A stretch of DNA of 64,000 nt, taken from NCBI GenBank assembly GCA_933228895.1, contig OW121858.1, forward strand, positions 34,309,859-34,373,858, read 5' to 3'. This DNA is from Platycnemis pennipes. Lineage: Eukaryota; Arthropoda; Insecta; Odonata; Platycnemididae. Under the pieces are notes generated by a model that did not search any database, was not told where the DNA came from, and saw nothing but the letters and a program-made list of their open reading frames with translations. The number at the start of each line of letters is the position of its first letter. Within the stretch, counting starts at the first letter, position 1. The translations under genes were made by a program, and so were the position numbers. Below, in pieces: positions 21,201 to 31,943 of this stretch.

Positions 21201-21995
21201 GGGGAATATGCATGAAATTTGTTTCTCGAAGATTAGTGACGCACTTGATGCGAAATTGTCTCACCAATTTAAATATATGAGCCAAATTTTTCTACGCCCA
21301 CCACAAAGATTATTAAATGACATTAAAATATTCCCGGAAATCGACGAAAGTCACGTGACCTGAAACGCCTTCTGACGTCACTGCACGGTATAAGTTCCAT
21401 ATTGCTACGGAGATAGACATTTATATTTAAAAGAAAACGAAGTGAATATATTGTTTTTAGGTTTTTAGCCGTTTCTCGAACGAAACGATGACTGAAAAAT
21501 TACTTAGAATAATTAATACCTTAATACCTAAAAAAGCACATATCGACAATTTCCTTTGGTTGACTCCCTTATGGCGGCCTTCTTTTTATAAAAAAAACAG
21601 CGATTACATAGACGCAGTGGACATTCTTGGGCACTAAACAAGCAATATATAATTAATGGACGATTTGCTCGTTACCATCCATACTACGTAAATAAAAAAT
21701 CGAAATACAATCGTTTATTGCAATAAACAAATGAGATAAATACATACGTTATCGCCAAGTATTCATAAAACAACTTACCTCCACGCATAGCAACAGATAA
21801 ACAACGCCCTTAGTGATACCGTGCCGTGACGTCATGCGATGACGTCGTGTTTTTTTTATGCAGCCGATAAGGTAAAAATTTCAGAGAGTAATATCTTTGT
21901 TACACAACTTAATTATCCAACAAAATTTTCGCCAAGCACATTTTAGCTAATAAACCTCACATTCAAAGAGTTATAAAAAATAATGCATGTTCCCC
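21201..21995 (+). mobile_element. MITE family B copy 1
   Basis: Runs from GGGGAATATGCATGAAATTT to ATGCATGTTCCCC. It contains all family landmarks in order: TTTTTCTACGCCCACCACAA, CACGTGACCTGAAACGCCTT, GGCACTAAACAAGCAATATA, CGCATAGCAACAGATAAACA, ACGCCCTTAGTGATACCGTG and GTGACGTCATGCGATGACGT. The CCCTTAGTGAT is intact here and is the empty site for the mariner insertion in copy 2. It is inserted in the end of a minus-strand LINE. Confidence 0.9.
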
Positions 21996-22533
21996 GTTGT
22001 ACGAAGGAAAAAAGGACATTTTGGATCTGTCAGTTCGGCAATCAATTTCTCTAATTTTGTGATTATCTTCCAGTCTACCATTGTAAGTTGGGCTTAGCAA
22101 AATATTTTTAACGTCACCACTGAAAATATTATCTTGGAATTTGTTTAAGAGATTAAGTCCGAATTTCAATCCGTAAGATCCGACAATGATTCCCATTGTA
22201 GTGAATCCAATAGACTTGTTACACGCCACTATAGTTACCAACCTCATGCATAACAAGATATACAGATATGTATTTCCTTTACACAAATTTTACACATCTT
22301 TAACACCTCTTTTAGGTATTTTATATATTATCAGACTCGTACATAAAAGTTATACAGACATGTATATCTTTCACAGATATTTTACATCTTTTACACATCT
22401 TTTACACGTCCTTTACACATCTTGGCGAACTTCGTAGCACACGCTCCAGTTCGTTATTTAAGTCTGTTTCCTAAGCATCCCACATAGCTGGGCAAAGTTA
22501 ATCCAAAAATTAACTTCGTTAATGTATTAAAAG

Positions 22534-22855
22534 TAGGGATGGGTCGGTTCGGTTCTTCGGTTCCACCGGTTCTTGGAGCTTAGAACCGGAACCGGAACCG
22601 AAAATAATCGGTACCGAAATAATTGGCGCGAAAACCAGTTTGAAACCTGCTCACACTCCGAAAGTGGAGGCTTCTCATTATAACCTGTTGAAATAGTGTA
22701 CCTAGATGCTTCAAAGTCGCGAATTATTCTAATTCAGTCTCTGAAAATGATTATTGATTACCTTAACTTACCATTGAGCAATGCAAAGTAAGTGGTAAAT
22801 TAAGAACCGGAACCGAGAATCGGAACCGAAAAAAAGTGGAACCGACCCATCCCTA
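22534..22855. mobile_element. 322-bp hAT-type MITE nested in a hAT
   Basis: Starts TAGGGATGGGTCGGTTC and ends GGAACCGACCCATCCCTA. The exact octamer ATTAAAAG is on both sides (22526-22533, 22856-22863). It is rich in GAACCGGAACC tracts. The TAGGGATGGG terminus and 8-bp duplication identify hAT. It is inserted in the left subterminal region of the larger hAT, so it is the younger of the two. Confidence 0.92.
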
Positions 22856-23494
22856 ATTAAAAGCTACTAAGAAAGTTAACTTCGTTAATCGTTAAATCGT
22901 TATCTTGATTAAAATTTAACGCGAGTTAAAGTTATCCGTTAAAGTTAAAAATCTATATGAAGTTGTAGGCAATTTTGAACTATATGTCACTTAACATTTA
23001 GGTATTTTTAATGTCAATGAATACAATAAGAATTTCGCAGTCAAAAATACTTAGTAAACAGTATAGCTTAGGTAATGTAGACTTATACACATGAGGTATG
23101 GAGTTTCATAGTAATATACCGTTTCCGTCAGTAAAGTTGGTCCTGACGCTGTTTGTATTTGATTGTGGAAATAGAAACCTTGTGATGCACCGCTACCGGT
23201 AGCTGCGATACCAAAAGATTCACCAATATTTTGCTGGTGTAGTATTTTTGTCATTTGATGGTGAAAAAACTATTGCCAGTCCTATTGACATAAGAAGAAG
23301 CCACAGCTCTTGAAGAAGCCTTAGACTTGGTTTTCGTTTTCCCGCGAGTTGATCCTGGCTTTACCTTTTCTTCAAATTGAACGTATTTAGATGGATGCGT
23401 TCTCTTCATGTGTTGTTTACGATTGTTTAGGGTGGAAACGTCAGACTGTGTAAATTTTTTCTGTAAAAGTAATGTAAAAGTCTGTAAAGGACGT

Positions 23495-23870
23495 GTTGGC
23501 TAGTAATCGTTGGCAAGCAATCGTTGTTGATCATTGTTGGCTAGTAATCGTTGGCAAGCAATCGTTGATGATCATTGTTGGCTAGTAATCGTTGGCAAGC
23601 AATCGTTGATGATCATTGTTGGCTAGTAATCGTTGGCAAGCAATCGTTGATGATCATTGTTGGCTAGTAATCGTTGGCAAGCAATCGTTGATGATCATTG
23701 TTGGCTAGTAATCGTTGGCAAGCAATCGTTGATGATCATTGTTGGCTAGTAATCGTTGGCAAGCAATCGTTGATGATCATTGTTGGCTAGTAATCGTTGG
23801 CAAGCAATCGTTGATGATCATTGTTGGCTAGTAATCGTTGGCAAGCAATCGTTGTTGATATTTGTAGGTG
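23495..23870. repeat. 41-bp satellite inside the hAT
   Basis: About nine nearly identical head-to-tail copies of a 41-base unit (GTTGGCTAGTAATCGTTGGC then AAGCAATCGTTGATGATCATT). Starts at 23536 and 23577 fix the period. The low divergence points to recent expansion. A diverged array of the same unit lies outside the element at 24985-25960. Confidence 0.93.
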
Positions 23871-24180
23871 AGTACAAACGTTGAGTTCTCTAGATTGAAT
23901 TCTCAACACAACTCCTTCAACAAGTTATTACATGGCAATCCAGATGGCTCTGAACAAAAGTAACGGACTTAAATTAACGGAATTAAAAGTTAACGGAAGT
24001 TAGTAAGACCGTTAATAGATTTTGGATTTAACTTAAAAGTTAAATCGTTAAGCAATATGTTAACTTCGTTAATTAACGATTAACGCTTCTCTGCCCAGCT
24101 ATGCATCCAACCGTGGCAGCGTATTACAAATGAGGTCTAACGAAGGAAATAAGTAGGTAGCTTATTTCCCGTAGACGATG

Positions 24181-24529
24181 GTCACATTTGAGCATTATTC
24201 CTCTTTCCATGAATCGTAGAATACAAAATACATCCAGGTCCAATAAGTACTCCGTCTGATCTGTCCGCATATGTGCTTATGAACATGTATCTTTACTTAC
24301 GCGTCAGATACCTCGTCTACTGCCGTGTAAATGACCGCAATGCGAGCGGAAGTTTGTCTGTTCACCTAGACCCTACGTATATTTCTATATTCGGTGTCTC
24401 AAAAGTTCCACTTCAAGGAGCCTCCAGTCCTTCAATGAACTTCAATCTACTTCAATGAACTTCCAGTTTTAAAAATTTCCTGCACTGCCATACTAAAGTA
24501 TCTAGAATTATTCGCTATTTCCGGAGAGC
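24181..24529. other. Unassigned
   Basis: No recognised element. A short triplicated phrase CTTCAATGAACTTC lies near 24430-24465. Confidence 0.45.
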
Positions 24530-24975
24530 AATAGGCCACTACGCTACCTGCTCGTGCAATTCCTCTGCTAGCGCGAAGCATGGCGTGAACTTAATATGAC
24601 TATGGGCCAACTTCACGGTGTGCTTAGAAAAATTGTTTTTGAATGAATCACGGAATTAATCACGTTAAATAGATAAATAAAAGTGATTTATAATATGTAA
24701 CTGAATGAACGTACATCCGATACTAGTTAATAAGCTTTATTCGGAGTGTACCGTCTGCTTATAAAGCGTCCGCAGAACCATCTAGTGGCAGGTGGAGGAA
24801 AGAGTGTGAAAAGTCAAACGTATGATTTCCCGGCATGCAATAGTTTGCTGTCGCGTTTTCGCTCCGTTGAATTTTTCAGTTTTTAATTAATGAGGAATAG
24901 GAAATACTAAAAAAGTAAAGTACTGAAAGAAATTTTATAATCGTCGGTAAGCTACCGTGGACGAGAAATATTTAT
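24530..24975 (+). mobile_element. MITE family D fragment
   Basis: Contains GCGAAGCATGGCGTGAAC, TATGGGCCAACTTCACGG, GTGGCAGGTGGAGGAAAGAG and TAGTTTGCTGTCGCGTTTTC in family D order. Both D termini are missing; the right side gives way to the 41-bp-type satellite. Confidence 0.8.
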
Positions 24976-24984
24976 CGATCAAAC

Positions 24985-25960
24985 GTTAGCGACTAATCGT
25001 TGGCAAGCAATCGTTGTTGATCATCGTTGGCTAGTAATCGTTGGCAAACAATCGTTGTCGATCATACGCTAGCGACTAACCGTTGGCTAGCAATCGTTGA
25101 TGATCACTGTAGGCGAGTAATCGTTGGCAAGCTATATTTGTTGGTCAATGTTGGCGAGTAATCGTTGGCAAGCAATCGTTGTTGATCATAGTTTGCTAGT
25201 AATCGTTGGCAAGCAATCGTTGTTGATCATTGTTGGCTAGTAATCGTTGGCAAGCAATCGTTGATGATCATTGTTGGCAGGTAATCGTTGGCAAACAATC
25301 GTTGTCGATCATACGCTAGCGACTAACCGTTGGCTAGCAATCGTTGATGATCACTGTAGGCGAGTAATCGTTGGCAAGCTATATTTGTTGGTCAATGTTG
25401 GCGAGTAATCGTTGGCAAGCAATCGTTGTTGATCATTGTTGGCTAGTAATCATTGGCAAGCAATCGTTGATGATCATTGTTGGCTAGTAATCGTTGGCAA
25501 ACAATTGTTGTTGATCATTGTTGGCTAGTAATCGTTGGCTAGTAATCGTTGGCAAGCAATCGTTGTTGATCACTGTAGGCGAGTAATCGTTGGCAAGCAA
25601 TCGTTGTCGATCAAACGCTAGCGACTAATCGTTGGCAAGCAATCGATGTTGATCACTGTAGGCGAGTAATCGTTGGCAAGCAATAGTTGTTGATATTTGT
25701 AGGTGAGTAATCGTTGGCAAGCAATAGCTGTTGATCATTGTTGGCGAGTGCTCGCTGGCAAGGAACGCTGTGACGAGCAATCGCTGGCGAGGAACGTTGA
25801 TGGGTAATTGTTGGCAAGCATTTGTTGTCGAGGAATTATTGGTGAGTCATCGCTGGCAAGCAGCTATGCCGAGCAATCGTTAGCGAGCAATAGTTTAACG
25901 ATCAGTCGTTGGCGACGTATCGTTACAAGTCGGTGAACTGTTGTTGGCAACCAAACTTTG
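24985..25960. repeat. Diverged 41-bp-type satellite with higher-order structure
   Basis: Monomers related to GTTGGCTAGTAATCGTTGGC, with many variants (GGCGAGTAATCG, AACGCTAGCGACTAATCG). A block of about 245 bp containing CATACGCTAGCGACTAACCG, GATCACTGTAGGCGAGTAAT and GCTATATTTGTTGGTCAATG occurs at about 25066 and again at about 25309, showing higher-order duplication. The right edge decays into unrecognisable variants. Confidence 0.9.
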
Positions 25961-26125
25961 GCAAACTTACATCGACACCCAAAGTACAAAACCGATGTTG
26001 ATATTGTCATGGCAACCAATAATTCCGGTTGTTGGTTATTGAATGTTGACTTGAAACACGCTAGTTGGAGGCACAGCGGAGATTTTTCACGCTAACCTTT
26101 ACGATGGGAGAAAAATTATTAAAAT

Positions 26126-26265
26126 AAGTTAATGATTCAGTTCGTTTGAACGAATTATTCCTCTCGTTTGAGCGAATGATTCAGTTCGCATGATCGAATG
26201 ATTCGGTTCGCTTGAGCGAATGATCCAGTTCGTTTGAACGAAAGATTCAGTTCCTTTGAACGACA
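26126..26265. repeat. 25-bp minisatellite with internal palindrome
   Basis: Six degenerate units of ATGATTCAGTTCGTTTGAAC followed by GAA. Each contains the palindrome TTCGTTTGAACGAA or a variant, so every unit could form a small hairpin. The adjacent 78-codon frame (26234-26470) begins in the repeat and is not recognisable. Confidence 0.8.
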
Positions 26266-26707
26266 TCTAGTGAATGTGAACCATGTCTTTTCGGAGTTTA
26301 AGGAACGCGACTTCTTGCCGACCGCGGCTGTCTCATTTTTTTGCGGGCATTCCGGCGGTTTTTTATCGCAGGATTCTTGGGAGTCCACTTATCTTAAGAA
26401 AGCGCCCAAGAAAGAAAAAATAAACCCAACAATGGGAGAGATATCATGTCCGGAAATTCAAAAGGTATGACAATACGTCTCGATTTCCACACAGACGCAT
26501 ACCGAGTTTAACCTCATGTTCAAGTGGAAGCACTTTTAATTCACGCAATGAGCAATGAGTTGTGTATCGATAAAATTACAACCGAATACTTTTCGTTACG
26601 AGTCTTAAATAGCTTCTTTCTCTCACTTTCTCATTGAATTACAACAATATAACCCTTTTTACGAACCCTAATCTACGGTTTTGTACCCTAGTTATTTCCA
26701 TGATAAA

Positions 26708-27415
26708 TTAAGGAGGTTGGCGAGTAACGAGTAATATATGCCTGCTAAGTGATCCTTACTTCACAAAGAAAATTACCTAAGCTATCGAAAGTCATAAGTA
26801 TCACAAGAAATACGATGGAAAGTCGAAAGATTTAACTTTTTTACGATAATTTTAATCAGCTCGACTATGAAGTCAATTCAGCATTTACTTTTAAGAAATA
26901 AATCCATGTACTCAATGAATTTACTAATTTATAACACCAGAATATTACTATCAAACGTTATCTTATAATATTTTTCTGAAATATGCTTTAATATCTCATT
27001 AGTAATGATATTATTCATACGCCATAGATTTTACATAGAGCGACCGCAGCGCCACTCGAAGACAACTAACGCATTTCGTCTGCTAAAAGCGCATAAATTG
27101 GTGGATTTGGCGAAAAATACGGTGGGTTGATGCCTTTTGTTTTTCGTGTCATTTTATTTCTTGTGAAATTACGCATAAAATATCAGTTTTTTGTACAAAA
27201 ATGACATGACAATATGGTATTTTTAAACGTTATATTCCCATGTGATGGCCATTCTCGCCGTTAATCGCATGTAATTTCAAATGCAATTTGTGCAAAAAGG
27301 AGTATGGGTTGGTGTAATTATATTTACTTTATTAGACAGAGGAACTTTAGTTCTATAAGTGCAGAAAATATAAAAAAAATGACATGACTTTCACTTTTCG
27401 GATCGACCCCCTTAA
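26708..27415 (+). mobile_element. MITE family A copy 2
   Basis: TTAAGGAGGTTGGCGAG on the left, GGATCGACCCCCTTAA on the right. It lacks about 30 bp after the left terminus (the GACTGCTTGAGTCAAGTTG segment found in other copies) but is otherwise collinear with family A. Confidence 0.92.
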
Positions 27416-27764
27416 ATCTAGCTGAATACGCGTTGTCGGATTCACTCGTTTTCTACGAATTTATTTCGAACGTGTGGCCAGCATGATTGGAAGAGGAGAA
27501 AGAAGCATTTCCTACTGCGAGGACAAGCATTTAGCAATGACATTACTCACGCCCCACATAGTTCACACTCATTGCGTCATTCGAACGATTGCGTCATCGC
27601 TCGGGACACGTGACGTAATCACGGCGGTTGTTGAGGTAACGTCACGACAGGAATGCCAACTCGTTAAGTACTAATTGAAAAAAAAAGAAGACTGGCGCCA
27701 ACGCGTCACGTCTCCACCCAATGTAAAACAAATAGTAAGTATTCACGAGGGAACAGTTTAAAAC
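27416..27764. other. Unassigned
   Basis: A 66-codon plus frame (27474-27674) lies here without recognisable features. GTCACGTCTCCACC near 27705 recurs in altered form at about 28693, so this is probably part of another repeated element I could not delimit. Confidence 0.35.
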
Positions 27765-28622
27765 ACTAAAAAAGACGTTGAAAATCAGCCATTTTATATT
27801 ATGAGGCTATACGGCAGAGCATGGCTCTTGCAGTAAAATTTGCAGATTAATAATGTAAAGAGAAATGTCGTTTTGACGAAAAACTAATATAAGATGCACA
27901 GTTTTATGTATAATTTAGCATTGTAGAAAAGTGTTCGCCTTACCAGACTTGTGTTCAATTGATATTAATAAATGTTTGCTCGAAAGAAAAGCAGAAAAGC
28001 CTTAGTTACATGAAAATGGCGCTACAGTATGTTGTTATCATTGGCAACGGTACTTGTGACGAAACGTACTTACGAGCCTATTTACTAACTTAATTAAGGA
28101 ATATACCTTACCAAGGTATTTATTATATTTTTTAAGTAATTCAAATATTTCATTGGTTGTTCATATGGTGTAATTAATACTAATTCTTCAAAATGGTGGC
28201 AGCGTCATTGTTGCCAAACAGTTTTCAACAATATCAATATTAATAAAATTCAAAACAAAGAGTTGTATTTGCAAGGGAGTAAGTTAAATCTAAGTAATAA
28301 AATATTTAACCTATTTTAGAATACGTATTAGGGGGATTGAGCATGTATCCTTACTTTGTAAATTAAACGTGGCAACAACACGTCAGTCATGTTCCGAAGT
28401 CATAATTAGTTAAAAGAGCTTGTATAAAAATAGAATGCAACTACAACGCGCTATATAATAGCATTATACACATACAATTATTGTGTACTTTGTGTTATCG
28501 CCCTATAATAGATGATTTTCAATATAATGATGTTTTTCTGGATCGGTATTTATTCATTAAATAACACTTAATAGCTCTTTTACGTGATTTTGAATCGCGG
28601 AGTCACGGTGGAACCTCCTCAA
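27765..28622 (-). mobile_element. MITE family C copy (truncated)
   Basis: Collinear with C in reverse: AAAGACGTTGAAAATCAGCC, GCATGGCTCTTGCAGTAAAA, ATTGGCAACGGTACTTGTGA, AATATACCTTACCAAGGT, AATACGTATTAGGGGGATT, and the end GAGTCACGGTGGAACCTCCT. The other terminus is lost. No insertion interrupts it. Confidence 0.87.
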
Positions 28623-29035
28623 ATTAACGTCACGACGCGAATGCCAACTCGTTTCGAACACTAACGAAAAAAAAGACTCTCGCCAACGCGTCTCGTCTCC
28701 ACGAAAAGTCTGAGAAAATATGACTCAGCCATGAAGGACGTTTGAATGTTCTGTAGGCGTCATACGCATGCTATGCTAATTATGGGTGACGATGAGGCCA
28801 GAATGGGGGCTCACGGGAACGATTAGGCCCCGCCTACTATGTAAAAAACGTTAAATTGTTCAATACGATCTCCTATGGAGATTGAATTTGTTTATTACAA
28901 CATTGATAACAATTGAATTGTACTTAACTTTCATCTCATTGGTTTAAGTTGATCTTCCTAAAGGCTATTTAAATTACGCAACAATGAATTTTATTCCCCT
29001 AGGGGTAACCAACTATTTCCCCTAATTTCCAACAA
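28623..29035. other. Unassigned
   Basis: No recognised element. CTAACGAAAAAAAAGACTC followed by GCCAACGCGTCTCGTCTCCA repeats sequence found near 27670-27720, so a short duplicated block flanks the family C copy between them. Confidence 0.4.
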
Positions 29036-29678
29036 TAGGGTAATTGTTTCCTTCATCAAAGGAAACATAATTCATTTAATTGCAATGGGGAATATGCATG
29101 AAATTTGTTCCTCGTAGAAATAATGATGTACTTGATGCGAAATTTTCTCACCAAATTAAATATACGAGCCAAATTTTTCTACGCCCACCACAAAGATTAT
29201 TAAATGATATTAAAAAATGTTCCCGAAAATCGACGAAAGTCACGTGACCTGAAACGCCTTCTGACGTCACTGCACGGTATAGGTTCCATATTGCTACGGA
29301 GATAGACATTTATTTTTAACAGAAACCTAAGTGAATATATTGTCTTGAGGTTTTTAGCCGTTTCTCGGACGAAAGGATGACTGAAAAAATACTTTAAAAA
29401 AAGCACATATCGACAATTTCCTTTGGTTGACTCCCTTATGGCGGCGTTCTTCTTAAAGAAAACCAACGATTGCATAGACGTAGTAGAAATTCTTGGGCAC
29501 TAAACAGGCATTATATAATTAATGGACGATTTGCTCGTTACCATCCACACTACGTAAATAAAAAATCGAAATACAATCGTTTATTGCAATAAACAAATGA
29601 GATAAATACATACGTTATCGCCAAGTATTCATTTAACAACTAACCTCCACGCATAGCAACAGATAAACAACGCCCTTA

Positions 29679-30117
29679 CTGTCTGTAAAAAAAAGCAAGA
29701 CACCCGAGTTTGAGGAGCTCTATCGTCTAAACGAAGCAATCAATGTCAATGCAACAAAAAGCATACGAGAGAGAGTTTATTTCTACGTTGGATCATTTAC
29801 TTCAAAAAATTTTCTGCTCAATAGTATTTCCTGTACTTAATTTTTTCTCAAAAAAGTACCCGTTTTTTGTGCGTAAAATCAAGTTGCCCAACTTTGAGCG
29901 CTTGGTATTCCCGTAGTTTTTGTTCCAAGAACTTGCAATTTTGATATAAGGAAGCCAGATCTATTAGTAACAGTTTGCAGAAAACAAATTGTTTATACCA
30001 CTAAAATTGATGGATTTGTTGTAAACAACGCAAACCTCTGCTAACTTCGAAACCAATCGGTCAATTGAAAATTGATTGGTACTGTTGTATGCCGTAGAAT
30101 GTAAGTAATGCAGGTAC
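29679..30117 (+). repeat. Left 439-bp terminal inverted repeat
   Basis: Pairs with 31505-31943. By eye I see a single difference (GTGCGTAAAATC here against GCGCGTAAAATC in the inverted right copy). The outer part carries AAGCAAGACACCCGAGTTTG; the inner edge is GTAATGCAGGTAC. TIRs of this length are unusual for Tc1/mariner elements, which usually have tens to about 200 bp. Confidence 0.93.
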
Positions 30118-30380
30118 GTAGAGCATACACGTTAAATGTCAGCAGTATATTAAATATCGTTTGATAATTATTTTTGTTTGTCGCTTTTTCTCTGCCTAGC
30201 AAGGCAGGCCAAAACAAAGCAACAGAAAAGAGAAAGTCTCTCGAAGCCGTGCGCAGTTGCCACATCGTGCATCGTGACGCACAGTACCCTGGCAGTTTAT
30301 GAATCATCCACTGGTTGCTTCAAAAAGTTTGCTTTTAGGCATGATTGGACTATTGTAAGTGCATATTCCTTCGGTGTACC

Positions 30381-31235
30381 ATGCGTCCAAGAACGGGTTT
30401 TTCGGAGACGGAAGTCCAAATGGTTTTGAGTGCCATTTGCTTTTTTCGCTGCAAAGCAGAAAAAAGTATGGACAAACGTTATCCCGTGTATCAAACTGTG
30501 TCTGATTGCCTTGGTATCAGCTTGACATCGGTGAAAAGAGTCGCCGCCAAACAAAGGGAGTGTGACAAGGAGAATTCAAGTAGTGACCATCCTACGGCAC
30601 AGAAGAGGCTTCGTGTGTTGGGAAGGCCGAAGATCTTCATCGACGATTTCACGATTGGTGTAATAAGGAGGACAGTGCACTGGTTCTATTTGAGGAATAT
30701 GTTTCCAACATTACGCAGGTTGATGGATCACTTGTTAGAGAATGTTCCCGATTGCCCACGTTTCTGTCTCCCAAAGTTAAGGTCCATTCTGTTAGACATG
30801 GGATATAAGTATAAAAAGTTGGGTAAGAAGCCAGTGATGATGGAATCCGTCACCATTGCAACAACTCGCCACAACTTTTTGCGACGGATTAGACGTTTGA
30901 GGAACGACGGCTATAAAATATTTTATACGGACGAAACATGGTGTTCTCAGCATCATTCAGTGAAATACTGCTGGGTGGAAAATGCTGTCTCATCTAATCA
31001 GAACTACGACGTTTACCGGGGAAAAATTCAGGAGGTAAATGGCTGGCGCGGTAGATTTAAGACACCTTCTGGAGCTGGGAAAAGAGTAATTATTTTGCAC
31101 ATAGGTAGTGAGGATGGTTTTCTGAAGGGCGGTGAATTGTGTTTTGTCGGCCGTAAGGGTGGAATTGATTCAAATAGTTGCTGGCAATTGTGGAGCGTGC
31201 TGGAAATTATCTTCCGAAAGAATACGCAATTATAG
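30381..31235 (+). pseudogene. Transposase, N-terminal two thirds; catalytic D and D/E region missing
   Basis: The frame is open from 30345; the first sensible ATG is at 30381 (MRPRTGFSETEVQMVLSAIC). Residues about 1-75 look like the DNA-binding part (SVKRVAAKQRE helix). GRPKIFIDDFTIGVIRRTVH, FPTLRRLMDHLL and SILLDMGYKYKKLGKKPVMM follow, and then IFYTDETWCSQHH holding the first catalytic Asp. RVIILHIGSEDGFLKGGELC is the strand that normally leads to the second Asp. After this the frame runs into unrelated sequence and stops, about 80-120 residues short of family length. The second Asp and the D/E are absent, so it cannot cut DNA. Confidence 0.88.
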
Positions 31236-31504
31236 CTTAGAAGTTAAGCCGCAGAAAAGCATGTTGATGAAAGCTCACCCCAACCTAACATCCTTAAGTT
31301 TAACTGAAGGGAGCAACACAGATACTTTTACCGTACGTTCCGGTCATTTAAAGGAAGCGCGCCGACTGACGAGTCGGGTGGCAACCACGCGCCTCTTTTC
31401 TCCTCCCTCTCCCACGACGGAGCTGCCGGTACGCGTATAGAAACATCTAGATAAATAATAAGCCATATTGCCCTTATTAGTGATATTTAATGTAAATGTT
31501 ATCA

Positions 31505-31943
31505 GTACCTGCATTACTTACATTCTACGGCATACAACAGTACCAATCAATTTTCAATTGACCGATTGGTTTCGAAGTTAGCAGAGGTTTGCGTTGTTTA
31601 CAACAAATCCATCAATTTTAGTGGTATAAACAATTTGTTTTCTGCAAACTGTTACTAATAGATCTGGCTTCCTTATATCAAAATTGCAAGTTCTTGGAAC
31701 AAAAACTACGGGAATACCAAGCGCTCAAAGTTGGGCAACTTGATTTTACGCGCAAAAAACGGGTACTTTTTTGAGAAAAAATTAAGTACAGGAAATACTA
31801 TTGAGCAGAAAATTTTTTGAAGTAAATGATCCAACGTAGAAATAAACTCTCTCTCGTATGCTTTTTGTTGCATTGACATTGATTGCTTCGTTTAGACGAT
31901 AGAGCTCCTCAAACTCGGGTGTCTTGCTTTTTTTTACAGACAG
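31505..31943 (-). repeat. Right 439-bp terminal inverted repeat
   Basis: Reverse complement of 29679-30117, starting GTACCTGCATTACTTACATT and ending TTTTTTTACAGACAG. Its target-side TA is at 31944-31945. Confidence 0.93.

Larger units (their letters stand above)
22484..24103. mobile_element. hAT-type element (1.6 kb) carrying a satellite
   Basis: Starts ATAGCTGGGCAAAGTTAA and ends CTTCTCTGCCCAGCTATG. It is flanked by near-identical octamers, CATCCCAC (22476-22483) and CATCCAAC (24104-24111), one mismatch. Subterminal sequences on both sides are rich in GTTAACTTCGTTAAT. Two features sit inside: a smaller hAT at 22534-22855 and a 41-bp tandem array at 23495-23870. No transposase frame. The related LINE fragment at 58.2 kb lacks the insertion, supporting its boundaries. 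Confidence 0.8.
21996..24180 (-). pseudogene. LINE ORF2 C-terminal remnant hosting nested hAT elements
   Basis: Reading right to left on the minus strand, GTTAGACCTCATTTG and the next codons encode a VRPHL-YAATV segment (24145-24104). After the hAT insertion, ETDLNNELERV follows (22480-22440), and further on GLKFGLNLLNK and DNHKIREIDCRTDRSKMSFF (to about 22010). VRPHLEYA-VWDPY, LERVQRR and IRE-CRTDR-SFFP are ordered signatures of the C-terminal part of Jockey/CR1-like ORFs. An in-frame stop and the insertions make it dead. A related fragment is at 57948-58275. Confidence 0.75.
29679..31943 (+). mobile_element. Tc1/mariner-IS630 superfamily transposon, 2,265 bp, internally deleted
   Basis: Ends CTGTCTGTAAAAAAAAGCAA and, inverted, the same; flanked by TA (29677-29678, 31944-31945). 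The inverted repeats are 439 bp long and nearly perfect. The interior encodes a transposase whose C-terminal third is missing. The TA duplication and the YTDETW catalytic motif place it in the Tc1/mariner-IS630 superfamily; the subfamily is unknown to me. Three uninterrupted family B copies (about 21810, 37890 and 53200) show the empty target CCCTTAGTGA or CCCATAGTGA, confirming both ends exactly. Confidence 0.93.

Noticed and set aside
21801..21850. CRE/ATF-like GTGACGTCATGCGATGACGTC as a host regulatory site
   Set aside because: The motif is part of every family B copy and need not regulate any host gene here.
23507..25960. CRISPR-like array (regular repeats)
   Set aside because: The units are contiguous tandem satellites without unique spacers, in animal nuclear DNA.
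29200..29475. 91-codon minus frame in family B (similar frames at 10360, 37427 and 52737)
   Set aside because: The frame recurs because family B itself is repeated. Its peptide varies in length between copies, lacks a recognisable domain and reads through a CACGTGACC/GACGTCA-rich non-coding stretch. A remnant of an ancestral element ORF cannot be fully excluded.
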